A stretch of DNA of 28,293 bases from Pseudomonadota bacterium (GTDB lineage: Bacteria; Pseudomonadota; Gammaproteobacteria; Xanthomonadales; Xanthomonadaceae), in contig JAEWBY010000018.1 of the NCBI GenBank assembly GCA_023390905.1, positions 1 to 28,293 of the forward strand, written 5' to 3'. The notes under the pieces are model-generated. The model searched no databases and had not been told where the DNA came from. It saw nothing but the letters and a program-made list of their open reading frames with translations. Positions 16,163 through 23,143 of this stretch are shown here, piece by piece. The position numbers were made by a program, and so were the translations under genes. Within the stretch, counting starts at the first letter, position 1; the number at the start of each line of letters is the position of its first letter.

Positions 16163-16519
16163 TTACTTCTTGATGGCTTTGCGCGGACCCTTGCGGGTGC
16201 GTGCGTTGGTGCGGGTGCGCTGACCACGCAGCGGGAGGCCGCGGCGATGACGCAGGCCGCGATAGCAGCCCAGGTCCATCAGGCGCTTGATGGCGATGCC
16301 GACTTCACGGCGCAGGTCGCCTTCGACGACATACTTGCCGACTTCGGCGCGCAGACGCTCGACTTCGGGCTCCGACAGGTCGCGGATCTTGGTGGTCGAA
16401 GCGACGCCGGCGGCTTCGCAGACCTTCTTGGAACGGGTACGGCCAATGCCGTAGATGCTTTGCAAACCGACCCAGACATGCTTCTGGGCAGGCAGGTTGA
16501 CACCTGCAATACGCGCCAT
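16163..16519 (-). CDS. rpsM: 30S ribosomal protein S13
   Basis: Head protein of the 30S subunit that contacts 23S rRNA, L5 and P-site tRNA; 118 aa, exactly the E. coli length. It begins MARIAGVNLPAQKHVWVGLQ, contains YGIGRTRSKKVCEAAG and the RGLRHRRGLPLRGQRT signature, and ends in the basic tail TRKGPRKAIKK that reaches the P site. The ribosome binding site is TTGGAGA about 9 nt upstream. It is the first gene of the alpha segment, preceded by a 348-nt gap with a candidate promoter and no rpmJ. Confidence 0.98.
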   Translation of the reverse strand: MARIAGVNLPAQKHVWVGLQSIYGIGRTRSKKVCEAAGVASTTKIRDLSEPEVERLRAEVGKYVVEGDLRREVGIAIKRLMDLGCYRGLRHRRGLPLRGQRTRTNARTRKGPRKAIKK

Positions 16520-16867
16520 GACGCGGTCTCCAACTGTGTTTGATGGCTCGACATACCCGTCCCGAGGCCGGGAACAGGCAGACGAACGGAGTGAACTGGA
16601 AATTGTAACAAAGATCCCGGCTTGCTTGGAAGCCTGCGCCAGTCAGGACTGACGCGGGCCCGGCATGGGGAGTGTGCCCATGCTCCGGCGCCGGAAGCCG
16701 CCTGATGCAGTCGACGATGACCCGTCTTTCCACACCGCCCGCGCTACTCTGGCGCAGGGACTGGCCGCTTCACACCCGTGCGCAGGATCGCCGCCGGGCC
16801 GCCCTTTTGGTTGGTGCCGGCGAAGACGCCGGCTGACCGCGCGGAAGGAGCCGCGCTGTGCAGGCAA
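16520..16867 (-). other. secY-rpsM intergenic region without rpmJ
   Basis: This 348-nt gap holds no recognisable gene. I looked in all frames for L36 (rpmJ, normally about 38 aa with a KVVRR or Cys-rich core) and for infA and found neither. It contains a candidate alpha-segment promoter at 16602-16607, a 7-bp stem at 16663-16683 (7-nt loop), a 7-bp stem with a 4-nt loop at 16816-16833, and a short inverted repeat TCCCG-AGGC-CGGGA at 16560-16573 in the rpsM leader. None of the stems has a T run on the minus strand. Confidence 0.7.
16602..16607 (-). promoter_or_regulatory. Candidate alpha-segment promoter (-10)
   Basis: TACAAT (5 of 6 consensus) is read on the minus strand, with a weak TTCCAA 18 nt upstream as a possible -35. 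It would give a leader of about 75 nt before rpsM, the place where S4 autoregulation acts in E. coli. Confidence 0.5.
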
Positions 16868-18223
16868 TTATCCGCGCGAAAGACCGCCGCGGGAACCACC
16901 CTTGAGGTTTGCCTTCTTCAACAGGCTTTCGTACTGGTGCGACATCAGGTGCGCCTGGATCTGCGCGATGAAGTCCATCACCACCACCACCACGATCAGC
17001 AGCGAAGTACCGCCGAAGTAGAACGAGGTGCCAAGCTGGGTGCGCATCACTTCCGGCAGCAGGCAGACCGCCACCAGATACAGCGAACCGGCCGCCGTCA
17101 GGCGCGTCAGCACGCCATCGATGTAATCCGCCGTGGCCTTGCCCGGACGGATGCCCGGAATCAGCGCGCCGGATTTCTTCAGGTTCTCGGCCGTTTCCTG
17201 CGAATTGAACACCAGCGCCGTATAGAAGAACGCGAAGCCGATGATCATCGCCGCGAACACGATCATGTGCAGCGGTTCACCCGGGGCGAGCGCCTGCGTG
17301 ATGCGCTGCAGCCAGGTCGTGGCCGCATTGTTCTGGCCGGACCACATCGCGAGCGTGGCCGGGAAGGCCAGGATGCTCGAGGCGAAGATCGGCGGAATGA
17401 CGCCCGCCATGTTGAGCTTCAGCGGCAGGAACGAGGTCTGGTTCATGTACGCGTTGCGGCCACCCTGACGACGCGCGTAGTTCACCGTGATGCGGCGCTG
17501 GCCGCGTTCGACGAACACCACGAAGTAGGTGAAACCGAACACCACCAGCACGATGATGATCAGTGCGATGGCGCTGAGCGTACCGGCGCGGAAGGCTTCC
17601 AGCGTGGTCAGCACTGCGCCAGGCAGGCCCGCCACGATGCCGGCGAAAATGATCAGCGACACACCGTTGCCGACGCCCCGCTCGGTGACCTGTTCGCCCA
17701 GCCACATCAGGAAGATGGTGCCGGCGGTCAACGCCACCACCGCCGTCAGCACGAAGCCCAGGCCCGGCGCATAGACGACCGGCACGCCACCGGGCGCCAT
17801 CTGGTTCTGCAACGCGACCGCGATGCTGCCGCCCTGCACGACCGCCAGCAGCACCGCGCCGATGCGCGAATACTGGGTAATCTTGCGACGGCCGGACTCG
17901 CCTTCCTTCTGCAGCGCCTTGAGGCTCGGGAAGATGTGCACGCCCAGCTGCATCACGATCGAGGCCGAGATGTACGGCATGACGTTCAGCGCGAACACGC
18001 TGAAACGGTGCAGGGCGCCGCCCGAGAACATGTTGAACATGTCCACGATGCCGCCCTGGTTCTGCATCATCGCCAGCATGGCGTCTGGATTGACACCCGG
18101 CACCGGCACATAGCAACCGATGCGATAGACGATCAACGCACCCAGGACGAACAGCAGGCGCTGGCGCAGTTCGGTGAACTTGCCCGCGCCTGCCAGCATT
18201 CCGGCGGCATTACCCTGCGCCAT
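16868..18223 (-). CDS. secY: Protein translocase channel subunit SecY
   Basis: Central channel of the Sec translocon in the inner membrane; 451 aa (E. coli 443) with about ten membrane helices. The start MAQGNAAGMLAGAGKFTELR leads into helix 1 and the VPVPGVNPDAM region, followed by the plug-side sequence GGALHRFSVFALNVMPYISASI and QKEGESGRRKITQYSR. The cytoplasmic loop YARRQGGRNAYMNQTSFLPLKLN and the late segment IPGIRPGKATADYID are typical. The last helix contains a run of five valines (IVVVVVMDFI). AGGAG lies 9 nt before the ATG, and the gene starts 6 nt after rplO, so it is the end of the spc segment. A possible GATAAT (16867-16872, minus) overlaps its last codons. Confidence 0.98.
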   Translation of the reverse strand: MAQGNAAGMLAGAGKFTELRQRLLFVLGALIVYRIGCYVPVPGVNPDAMLAMMQNQGGIVDMFNMFSGGALHRFSVFALNVMPYISASIVMQLGVHIFPSLKALQKEGESGRRKITQYSRIGAVLLAVVQGGSIAVALQNQMAPGGVPVVYAPGLGFVLTAVVALTAGTIFLMWLGEQVTERGVGNGVSLIIFAGIVAGLPGAVLTTLEAFRAGTLSAIALIIIVLVVFGFTYFVVFVERGQRRITVNYARRQGGRNAYMNQTSFLPLKLNMAGVIPPIFASSILAFPATLAMWSGQNNAATTWLQRITQALAPGEPLHMIVFAAMIIGFAFFYTALVFNSQETAENLKKSGALIPGIRPGKATADYIDGVLTRLTAAGSLYLVAVCLLPEVMRTQLGTSFYFGGTSLLIVVVVVMDFIAQIQAHLMSHQYESLLKKANLKGGSRGGLSRG

Positions 18224-18229
18224 GCGGCC

Positions 18230-18667
18230 TTACTCCTGGACGCTGCCGCCAGCGGCTTCAATCGCCGCCTTGGCACCTGCGGTGGCCATCACGCCCTTCA
18301 GCACGAACTTCTTGCTCAGCTCGCCCTTCTTGACGATCTTGGCGCGCTTGGCGGTGCTCGGCACCAGCTTGGCAGCACGCAACGCGGCGAAATCGATCTC
18401 GCCCGCTTCCAGCTTGTCCAGCTGGTACGACAGCACTTCGGCGGTGTCGCCGGCGAGCTTGGAGCGGAAGCCGACCTTCGGCAGACGCTTGATCAGCGGC
18501 ATCTGGCCGCCTTCGAACTTCGCCTTGATCTTGCCCTTGCCGGCGCGGGCGAACGAACCCTTGTGACCACGGCCCGCGGTCTTGCCCAGACCGGAACCGA
18601 TACCGCGACCGACGCGCGTGCGCTCGGTACGGGCGCCCTCGGCGGGCTTCAACGAATTCAGACGCAT
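18230..18667 (-). CDS. rplO: 50S ribosomal protein L15
   Basis: Late-assembling large-subunit protein; 145 aa (E. coli 144). The glycine-rich N-terminal tail that threads into 23S rRNA is clear (GRGIGSGLGKTAGRGHKG, about 21-38), followed by FEGGQMPLIKRLPKVGF and the C-terminal KGVMATAGAKAAIEAAGGSV. A GAGGAG box lies about 8 nt before the ATG at 18667. It starts 4 nt after rpmD and ends 6 nt before secY, so translation of these genes is probably coupled. Confidence 0.98.
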   Translation of the reverse strand: MRLNSLKPAEGARTERTRVGRGIGSGLGKTAGRGHKGSFARAGKGKIKAKFEGGQMPLIKRLPKVGFRSKLAGDTAEVLSYQLDKLEAGEIDFAALRAAKLVPSTAKRAKIVKKGELSKKFVLKGVMATAGAKAAIEAAGGSVQE

Positions 18668-18671
18668 TTGA

Positions 18672-18863
18672 TTACTCCTCGACCTTGACGAGGTAGTGAA
18701 CCTTGGCGATCAGGCCGCGCACCTGCGGGCTGTCCTTGAGTTCACGCACATCGTTGAGCTTGTTCAGGCCCAGCGCCTTCACCGACAGGCGGTGACGCGA
18801 CTGGGAACCACGCAGGCCACGCACCAGGCGCACCTTGACGGTCTTGTTGGACTCGTTAGCCAT
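18672..18863 (-). CDS. rpmD: 50S ribosomal protein L30
   Basis: Small large-subunit protein; 63 aa (E. coli 59). VKVRLVRGLRGSQSRHRLSVKALGL contains the usual RSxIGR-like region in a variant form, and NKLNDVRELKDSPQVRGLIAKVHYLV is the second half of the fold. The ATG lies inside the end of rpsE, with an 8-nt overlap containing the rpsE TAA, which suggests coupled translation; a GGAGGAA box within rpsE serves as ribosome binding site. Confidence 0.97.
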   Translation of the reverse strand: MANESNKTVKVRLVRGLRGSQSRHRLSVKALGLNKLNDVRELKDSPQVRGLIAKVHYLVKVEE

Positions 18864-19398
18864 TGAGGAGTTCCTCCACCTTCTTGCCGCGCTTGGCCGC
18901 GATGCGGGTCGGCGACTGCATGTCGTTCAGGCCCTTGAGCGTGGCGCGCACCAGGTTGATCGGGTTGCGCGAACCCACCGCCTTGGCCAGCACGTCCTTC
19001 ACGCCGACCGCTTCGAGCACGGCACGCATCGCGCCGCCGGCAATCACGCCGGTACCCTGGGAAGCCGGCTGCATGAACACGCGCGCCGCGCCGTGACCGG
19101 CCTTGACCGGATGCCACAGCGTGCCGTTGTTCAGTTCGACGTTGCTCATGTTCTTGCGGGCGTATTCCATCGACTTCTGGATCGCGACCGGCACCTCGCG
19201 CGCCTTGCCGTAGCCGAAGCCGATGCGACCAGCGCCGTCACCGACGACCGTCAGCGCGGTGAAGGTGAACTGGCGACCGCCCTTGACGGTCTTGCTGACG
19301 CGATTGACCGCGACCAGCTTTTCAATCATGCCGTCGTCGATCTTCTCTTCGCGGTTGCGGTCGCGGTCACGACCCCGCGGTTCACGTTGTTCTGCCAT
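18856..19398 (-). CDS. rpsE: 30S ribosomal protein S5
   Basis: Decoding-accuracy and mRNA-entry protein of the 30S subunit; 180 aa (E. coli 167), longer because of an Arg/Asp/Glu-rich N-terminal stretch (EQREPRGRDRDRNREEK). The double-stranded-RNA-binding fold begins near residue 20 (IEKLVAVNRVSKTVKGGRQF) and the GDGAGRIGFGYGKAREVP signature follows; the C-terminal domain has GTGVIAGGAMRAVLEAVG. The ATG at 19398 has AAGGAT about 9 nt upstream; the frame extends to 19536 through non-conserved sequence. It follows rplR after an unusually long 154-nt gap. Confidence 0.97.
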   Translation of the reverse strand: MAEQREPRGRDRDRNREEKIDDGMIEKLVAVNRVSKTVKGGRQFTFTALTVVGDGAGRIGFGYGKAREVPVAIQKSMEYARKNMSNVELNNGTLWHPVKAGHGAARVFMQPASQGTGVIAGGAMRAVLEAVGVKDVLAKAVGSRNPINLVRATLKGLNDMQSPTRIAAKRGKKVEELLNG

Positions 19399-19521
19399 TT
19401 TGGAAATCCTTGGGAGTGGGAATTTTGTGGCTTGGCCACTTATGGTTGTGGAGTCTTCCGGTGTCGCGCGGCGGCCTGCAGAAGAAGCCGTGCGCCCGAC
19501 GCAGCCCGCGCCGGCAGGACG

Positions 19522-19544
19522 AAGCGCGGAACGCATCCGCGCTT
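19522..19544 (-). repeat. Hairpin in the rplR-rpsE gap
   Basis: AAGCGCGGA (19522-19530) and TCCGCGCTT (19536-19544) form a 9-bp perfect stem with a 5-nt loop, starting 8 nt after the rplR stop. There is no T run on the minus strand. A smaller GTGGC/GCCAC repeat (19427-19439) lies nearer to rpsE. The rest of the 154-nt gap shows no gene. Confidence 0.65.
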
Positions 19545-19552
19545 GCTCGAAC

Positions 19553-19909
19553 TTAGAACTGCAGGCCGCCTTCGCGGGCCGCGTCGGCCAGGGCCTTGAT
19601 GCGGCCGTGGTAACGGTAGCCCGAACGGTCGAACGCCACCTTCTCGATGCCGGCGGCCTTGGCGCGCTCGGCGATCAGGCGACCGACCTTGGCGGCGGCA
19701 TCGCTGTTCTTGCCATTCTTCAGGCCGTCCTTGACGTCGGCCTGCAGGGTGTTGGCGGCCACGATGACCTTGTCGCCGTTGGCGGTGAACAGCTGGGCGT
19801 AGATGTGCTGGCCCGTGCGCAGCACGGTCAGGCGCGGCACGCCGAGTTCGCGGATGTGCGCACGGGTCGACTTGGCGCGACGCAGGCGGGCAGTGTTCTT
19901 GATGCTCAT
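19553..19909 (-). CDS. rplR: 50S ribosomal protein L18
   Basis: 5S-rRNA-binding protein of the central protuberance; 118 aa (E. coli 117). The basic N-terminus (MSIKNTARLRRAKSTRAHIR) and PRLTVLRTGQHIYAQLF begin the fold, and the 5S-contact region KVAFDRSGYRYHGRIKALADAARE ends it. A GAGGAA box lies about 7 nt before the ATG. It follows rplF by 29 nt; the gap to rpsE is 154 nt and holds a hairpin. Confidence 0.98.
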   Translation of the reverse strand: MSIKNTARLRRAKSTRAHIRELGVPRLTVLRTGQHIYAQLFTANGDKVIVAANTLQADVKDGLKNGKNSDAAAKVGRLIAERAKAAGIEKVAFDRSGYRYHGRIKALADAAREGGLQF

Positions 19910-19938
19910 GATCTGGTTCCTCGAAGCCGAAGGCGTGC

Positions 19939-20466
19939 TTACGCCTTCTTCGCTTCCTTACGGATGATGGTCTCGTCGGAGTACTTCACGCCCTTGCCCT
20001 TGTAGGGTTCCGGCGGACGGAAACCGCGGATCTTGGCGGCGACTTCGCCCACGCGCTGCTTGTCCGCGCCCTGCACCAGGATTTCGGTCTGGGTCGGCGT
20101 GGCGAGCGTGATGCCTTCCGGCGCGGTGAACACGACCGGATGCGAGAAACCGAGCGACAGGCTCAGATCCTTGCCCTGCATCGCGGCACGGTAACCGACG
20201 CCCACCAGCTCCAGCTTGCGCTCGAAGCCTTCGGACACGCCCTTGACCATGTTGGCGAGAATCGCGCGGATCGTGCCGGTGATGGCATCGTGTTCCAGCG
20301 TGACCGGCGACAGGTTGACCGTACCGTTTTCAATCTTCAGTTCGACACCGGCGGGCTTGGCGATCGACAGGGTGCCCTTCGGGCCCTTGACGTTCAGGCT
20401 CTCGCCCTGCTGGGTCAGTTCAACGCCCTTGGGCAGGGCAATCGGCTTTTTGGCTACACGGGACAT
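19939..20466 (-). CDS. rplF: 50S ribosomal protein L6
   Basis: Large-subunit protein near the sarcin-ricin loop and the factor-binding site; 175 aa (E. coli 177). It consists of two repeats of the same fold: the first opens with SRVAKKPIALPKGVEL and KGPKGTLSI, the second with RKLELVGVGYRAAMQGKDLSLSLG. The C-terminal signature RGFRPPEPYKGKGVKYSDE is present. A CGGAGT box precedes the ATG. It lies 12 nt after rpsH. Confidence 0.98.
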   Translation of the reverse strand: MSRVAKKPIALPKGVELTQQGESLNVKGPKGTLSIAKPAGVELKIENGTVNLSPVTLEHDAITGTIRAILANMVKGVSEGFERKLELVGVGYRAAMQGKDLSLSLGFSHPVVFTAPEGITLATPTQTEILVQGADKQRVGEVAAKIRGFRPPEPYKGKGVKYSDETIIRKEAKKA

Positions 20467-20478
20467 TGGCTTACTCCG

Positions 20479-20877
20479 TTAGGCCACGAAGCACAGGACT
20501 TCACCGCCGACGCCCTGCTGGCGCGCCTGCGCATCGGTCATGATGCCCTTGGAGGTGGAAATGATGGCGATGCCCAGGCCGCCGAGGACCTTCGGCAGTT
20601 CGGCCTTGCCGCGGTACTGGCGCAGGCCCGAACGGGACACGCGCGACAGCTTCTCGATGACCGGCTTGCCTTCGAAATACTTCAGGACGATTTCAAGTTC
20701 GGCCTTGTTGTTCTCGGTCTTGGTGACGCGAGCGTCGGCGATGTAGCCTTCCGACTTCAGCACGTTGGCGATGGCCGCCTTGATTTTGGAGGACGGCATC
20801 TTCACCGTCTGCTTGCCGACCGCGGCCGCATTCTTGATGCGGACCAGCATGTCGGCGATGGGATCAGTCATGCTCAT
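20479..20877 (-). CDS. rpsH: 30S ribosomal protein S8
   Basis: Primary 16S-rRNA-binding protein of the central domain; 132 aa (E. coli 130). The start MSMTDPIADMLVRIKNA is at the ATG at 20877, with AAGG 8 nt upstream; a second ATG two codons on is possible, and the frame runs on to 21030 through the repeat-filled gap without resemblance. The C-terminal signature STSKGIMTDAQARQQGVGGEVLCFVA is intact. In E. coli, S8 represses the spc operon. Here rpsH follows a 204-nt gap with inverted repeats and a possible promoter. Confidence 0.98.
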   Translation of the reverse strand: MSMTDPIADMLVRIKNAAAVGKQTVKMPSSKIKAAIANVLKSEGYIADARVTKTENNKAELEIVLKYFEGKPVIEKLSRVSRSGLRQYRGKAELPKVLGGLGIAIISTSKGIMTDAQARQQGVGGEVLCFVA

Positions 20878-20958
20878 AGATAATGCCTTTAATGAGTAGC
20901 ACCGATATCCGCTTTCGCGAAAATCTTCGGTTGTGCCTGGAACAATCCAGGGAGGAGC

Positions 20959-21002
20959 GGCTCCTGCGGAGCCTGGCTCCCGCGGACGGGCCGCGAGGAG
21001 CC
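20959..21002 (-). repeat. Tandem REP-like inverted repeats, rpsN-rpsH gap
   Basis: Two adjacent hairpins share the arms GGCTCC/GGAGCC. The first (20959-20973) has a 6-bp stem with a 3-nt loop; the second (20975-21002) has an 11-bp stem with one bulged A on the plus strand and a 5-nt loop. Arrays of GGAGC(GG)CTCC-like palindromes are common dispersed intergenic repeats in Xanthomonadaceae and pseudomonads, so this may be a REP element inside the ribosomal cluster. Confidence 0.6.
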
Positions 21003-21006
21003 GGAA

Positions 21007-21040
21007 AGTATACAGCAACAAGTCCGGCATGTGCCGGACT
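21007..21040 (-). promoter_or_regulatory. Candidate internal promoter and terminator-like hairpin before rpsH
   Basis: On the minus strand an 8-bp perfect stem (21021-21028 with 21033-21040, 4-nt loop) is followed by TTGTTGCTG and then by TATACT (21007-21012), a good -10. No good -35 is visible at 17 nt. The order suggests partial termination after rpsN and restart before rpsH. A further GTCCCGA/TCGGGAC pair (21044-21071) lies upstream. Confidence 0.45.
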
Positions 21041-21081
21041 CGCGTCCCGAGCGCCCCGACCCCGTCGGGACGACTGGAGTC

Positions 21082-21387
21082 TTACCAGCTCGCCTTGCGC
21101 AGGCCCGGCACGTCGCCGTTCATCGTCGCCTTGCGCAGCATGTTGCGGCCGAGGCCGAACTTGCGGTACACGCCGCGCGAGCGGCCCGACAGTTCGCAAC
21201 GGTTGCGCTGGCGGCACGGCGAGGAGTCACGCGGCAGCTTCTGCAGCTTGGTTGCCGCTTCCAGCTTTTCCTCGTACGAGGAATTGGTGCCGGAGATGAT
21301 CTTCTTCAGTGCTTCGCGCTTGGCGGCGTACTGCTTGGCAAGCTTGGCCCGCTTGACGTCGCGGTTCACCATTGAGGTCTTGGCCAT
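21082..21387 (-). CDS. rpsN: 30S ribosomal protein S14 (long, zinc-free type)
   Basis: Head protein of the 30S subunit; 101 aa, the same length as in E. coli. It is the long form without the paired CxxC zinc ribbon: only isolated cysteines remain, in SPCRQRNRCELSGRSRG. The family signature RGVYRKFGLGRNMLRKATMNGDVPGLRKASW closes the protein. AGGAAA lies about 8 nt before the ATG. It follows rplE by 20 nt and is followed by a 204-nt gap full of inverted repeats. Confidence 0.98.
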   Translation of the reverse strand: MAKTSMVNRDVKRAKLAKQYAAKREALKKIISGTNSSYEEKLEAATKLQKLPRDSSPCRQRNRCELSGRSRGVYRKFGLGRNMLRKATMNGDVPGLRKASW

Positions 21388-21407
21388 GTGTGGTTTTCCT
21401 GGCGATA

Positions 21408-21950
21408 TCAGTTACGGAACGGGAACTTGAACGCTTCCAGCAGCGCCTTGGCTTCGGCGTCGCTCTTGGCGGTCGTCGTGATGGCGATATCCATGCCGCG
21501 GAGCGCATCGACCTGATCGAAGTCGATTTCCGGGAAGATGATCTGTTCCTTCACGCCCATGTTGTAGTTGCCGCGGCCGTCGAACGAACGGCCCGACACG
21601 CCGCGGAAGTCGCGGACGCGCGGCAGCGAGATGTTGATCAGGCGATCCAGGAATTCGTACATCTTGGCGCGACGCAGGGTCACCTTGCAGCCGATCGGCC
21701 AGCCGTCGCGGATCTTGAACGAAGCCACCGAGATGCGGGACTTGGTCGTGATCGGCTTCTGGCCAGTGATCTTGGCCAGGTCGGCCACGGCGTTTTCCAG
21801 GATCTTCTTGTTGGTAGCCGCTTCACCCACACCCATGTTGATGGTGATCTTGGTGATCTTCGGGACTTCCATCGGATTGGTGTAGCCGAACTTCTTGATC
21901 AAAGCCGGCGTCACTTCTTCCTTGTAGATTTTTTCGAGACGGGTGGTCAT
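21408..21950 (-). CDS. rplE: 50S ribosomal protein L5
   Basis: 5S-rRNA-binding protein of the central protuberance that contacts S13 and P-site tRNA; 180 aa (E. coli 179). The start MTTRLEKIYKEEVTPALIKK, the signature ITINMGVGEAATNKKILENA, and the P-site loop region SLPRVRDFRGVSGRSFDGRG are all present, and it ends LEAFKFPFRN. A GAGGAA box lies about 9 nt upstream, inside the 11-nt gap to rplX and the rplX end. In E. coli this junction is the S8 repressor site. Confidence 0.98.
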   Translation of the reverse strand: MTTRLEKIYKEEVTPALIKKFGYTNPMEVPKITKITINMGVGEAATNKKILENAVADLAKITGQKPITTKSRISVASFKIRDGWPIGCKVTLRRAKMYEFLDRLINISLPRVRDFRGVSGRSFDGRGNYNMGVKEQIIFPEIDFDQVDALRGMDIAITTTAKSDAEAKALLEAFKFPFRN

Positions 21951-21961
21951 GACCTCATTCC

Positions 21962-22279
21962 TCAGGCGTCGAGCGCCTCACCACTGGAGCGGAACACACG
22001 CAGTTTGCGTCCATCCTCCAGGACCTTGAAACCGATACGCTCGCCCTTGCCGGTGGCCGGGTTGAACAGCGCGACATTCGAAATGTGGATCGAGCTCTCG
22101 CGCTCGACCACGCCACCAGCCACGCCGGCTTGGGGGTTCGGCTTGGTGTGGCGCTTGACGACGTTGACGTTGGAGACGACCACACGGTCACCGTCCACGC
22201 GCACCACGTCGCCCTTCTTGCCCTTGTCCTTGCCGGCGATGACGACCACCTGGTCGCCCTTCTTGATACGGTTTGCCAT
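21962..22279 (-). CDS. rplX: 50S ribosomal protein L24
   Basis: Early-assembly protein at the 5' end of 23S rRNA near the tunnel exit; 105 aa (E. coli 104). The KOW motif is clear at the N-terminus (KKGDQVVVIAGKDKGKKGDVV), followed by VVSNVNVVKRHTKPNPQAG and ESSIHISNVALFNPATGKGER. GGAGG lies about 8 nt before the ATG. It is 15 nt after rplN and 11 nt before rplE. Confidence 0.98.
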   Translation of the reverse strand: MANRIKKGDQVVVIAGKDKGKKGDVVRVDGDRVVVSNVNVVKRHTKPNPQAGVAGGVVERESSIHISNVALFNPATGKGERIGFKVLEDGRKLRVFRSSGEALDA

Positions 22280-22294
22280 TTCTATGTCCTCCGC

Positions 22295-22663
22295 TCAGAG
22301 CACTTCAGGCGCGAGCGAAACGATCTTCATGAACTTCTCGGAACGCAGCTCGCGGGTCACGGGCCCGAAGATGCGGGTGCCGATCGGCTCCTGCTTGTTG
22401 TTGAGCAGCACGGCGGCGTTGCCGTCGAAGCGGATCAGCGAACCGTCCGGCCGACGCACACCCTTGCGGGTACGCACGACGACGGCGTCGTACACTTCAC
22501 CCTTCTTCACCTTGCCGCGCGGAATGGCGTCCTTGACGGTCACCTTGATGATGTCGCCGATGCCGGCGTAACGGCGCTTGGAGCCGCCGAGCACCTTAAT
22601 GCACATCAGTTCCTTGGCGCCGGAGTTGTCGGCCGCGTCAAGGTAGCTCTGCATCTGGATCAT
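22295..22663 (-). CDS. rplN: 50S ribosomal protein L14
   Basis: Large-subunit protein at the intersubunit interface; 122 aa (E. coli 123). It starts MIQMQSYLDAADNSGAKELM and shows GGSKRRYAGIGDIIKVTVKDAIPRGKVKKGEV and the FGPVTRELR signature near the C-terminus. AGGAG lies about 8 nt upstream. The gene begins the classical spc segment, but only 15 nt separate it from rpsQ, so no independent spc promoter fits there. Confidence 0.98.
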   Translation of the reverse strand: MIQMQSYLDAADNSGAKELMCIKVLGGSKRRYAGIGDIIKVTVKDAIPRGKVKKGEVYDAVVVRTRKGVRRPDGSLIRFDGNAAVLLNNKQEPIGTRIFGPVTRELRSEKFMKIVSLAPEVL

Positions 22664-22678
22664 GATTCAGATCTCCTC

Positions 22679-22945
22679 TTATTCAGCCGCGCGGGTGACG
22701 ATTTCCACCACGCGCCAGTTCTTGGTCTTGGACAGCGGGGCGATTTCCACCACGCGCACCACGTCGCCTTCCTTGCAGCTGTTGTCCGCGTCATGCGCGT
22801 GCAGCTTGGTGGAACGGCGGATGTACTTGCCGTACAGCGCGTGCTTCACCTGACGCTCCACCAGCACGGTGACCGTCTTGTCCATCTTGTTGCTGACGAC
22901 ACGACCTTCGATGGTGCGTTGCGCTTTGTCTTTGTTATCGCTCAT
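22679..22945 (-). CDS. rpsQ: 30S ribosomal protein S17
   Basis: Primary 16S-binding protein with an OB fold; 88 aa (E. coli 84). TIEGRVVSNKMDKTVTVLVERQVKHALYGKY and the mid-protein signature RRSTKLHAHDADNSCKEGDVV match the family. AAGGAG lies about 9 nt upstream of the ATG. It is the last gene of the S10 segment, 12 nt after rpmC. Confidence 0.98.
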   Translation of the reverse strand: MSDNKDKAQRTIEGRVVSNKMDKTVTVLVERQVKHALYGKYIRRSTKLHAHDADNSCKEGDVVRVVEIAPLSKTKNWRVVEIVTRAAE

Positions 22946-22957
22946 CTCGGGTGCTCC

Positions 22958-23143
22958 TTACTTCTTGCTGCCGAGCAGGGTCTTGACGCGAGCGATCTCG
23001 CGGCGCACCCGGCGGGTTTCATGGGTCTTCGGCAGCTGGCCGGTGACCTTCTGCATGCGCAGGGAGAACTGCTCCTTGCGCAGATCGGTCAGGTGGGCCT
23101 TCAGTTCGTCAGCCGACTTCTCGCGGAGTTGCTTGAGTTCCAT
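22958..23143 (-). CDS. rpmC: 50S ribosomal protein L29
   Basis: Small helical protein at the tunnel exit, part of the docking site for trigger factor and SRP; 61 aa (E. coli 63). MELKQLREKSADELKAHLTD and the QLPKTHETRRVRREIARVKT signature are present. The ATG overlaps the rplP stop codon by one base (TAATG), a typical arrangement for translational coupling, so no separate ribosome binding site is needed. Confidence 0.97.
   Translation of the reverse strand: MELKQLREKSADELKAHLTDLRKEQFSLRMQKVTGQLPKTHETRRVRREIARVKTLLGSKK

Noticed and set aside
16305..16867. Possible rpmJ or other small gene in the secY-rpsM gap
   Set aside because: No frame has the L36 pattern, a ribosome binding site and a plausible length together; the frames present are GC-driven.
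16976..16993. A run that reads as six histidines on the plus strand, like an engineered tag
   Set aside because: It is the antisense of the valine run in the last SecY membrane helix; no sign of vector sequence.
16778..18688. 636-aa plus-strand frame opposite secY and rplO
   Set aside because: Antisense shadow of two certain genes; the His/Arg/Gln-rich composition is an artefact of codon bias.
20949..21071. CRISPR-like repeat array in the rpsN-rpsH gap
   Set aside because: There are only a few palindromes of different length, without regular direct repeats or spacers.
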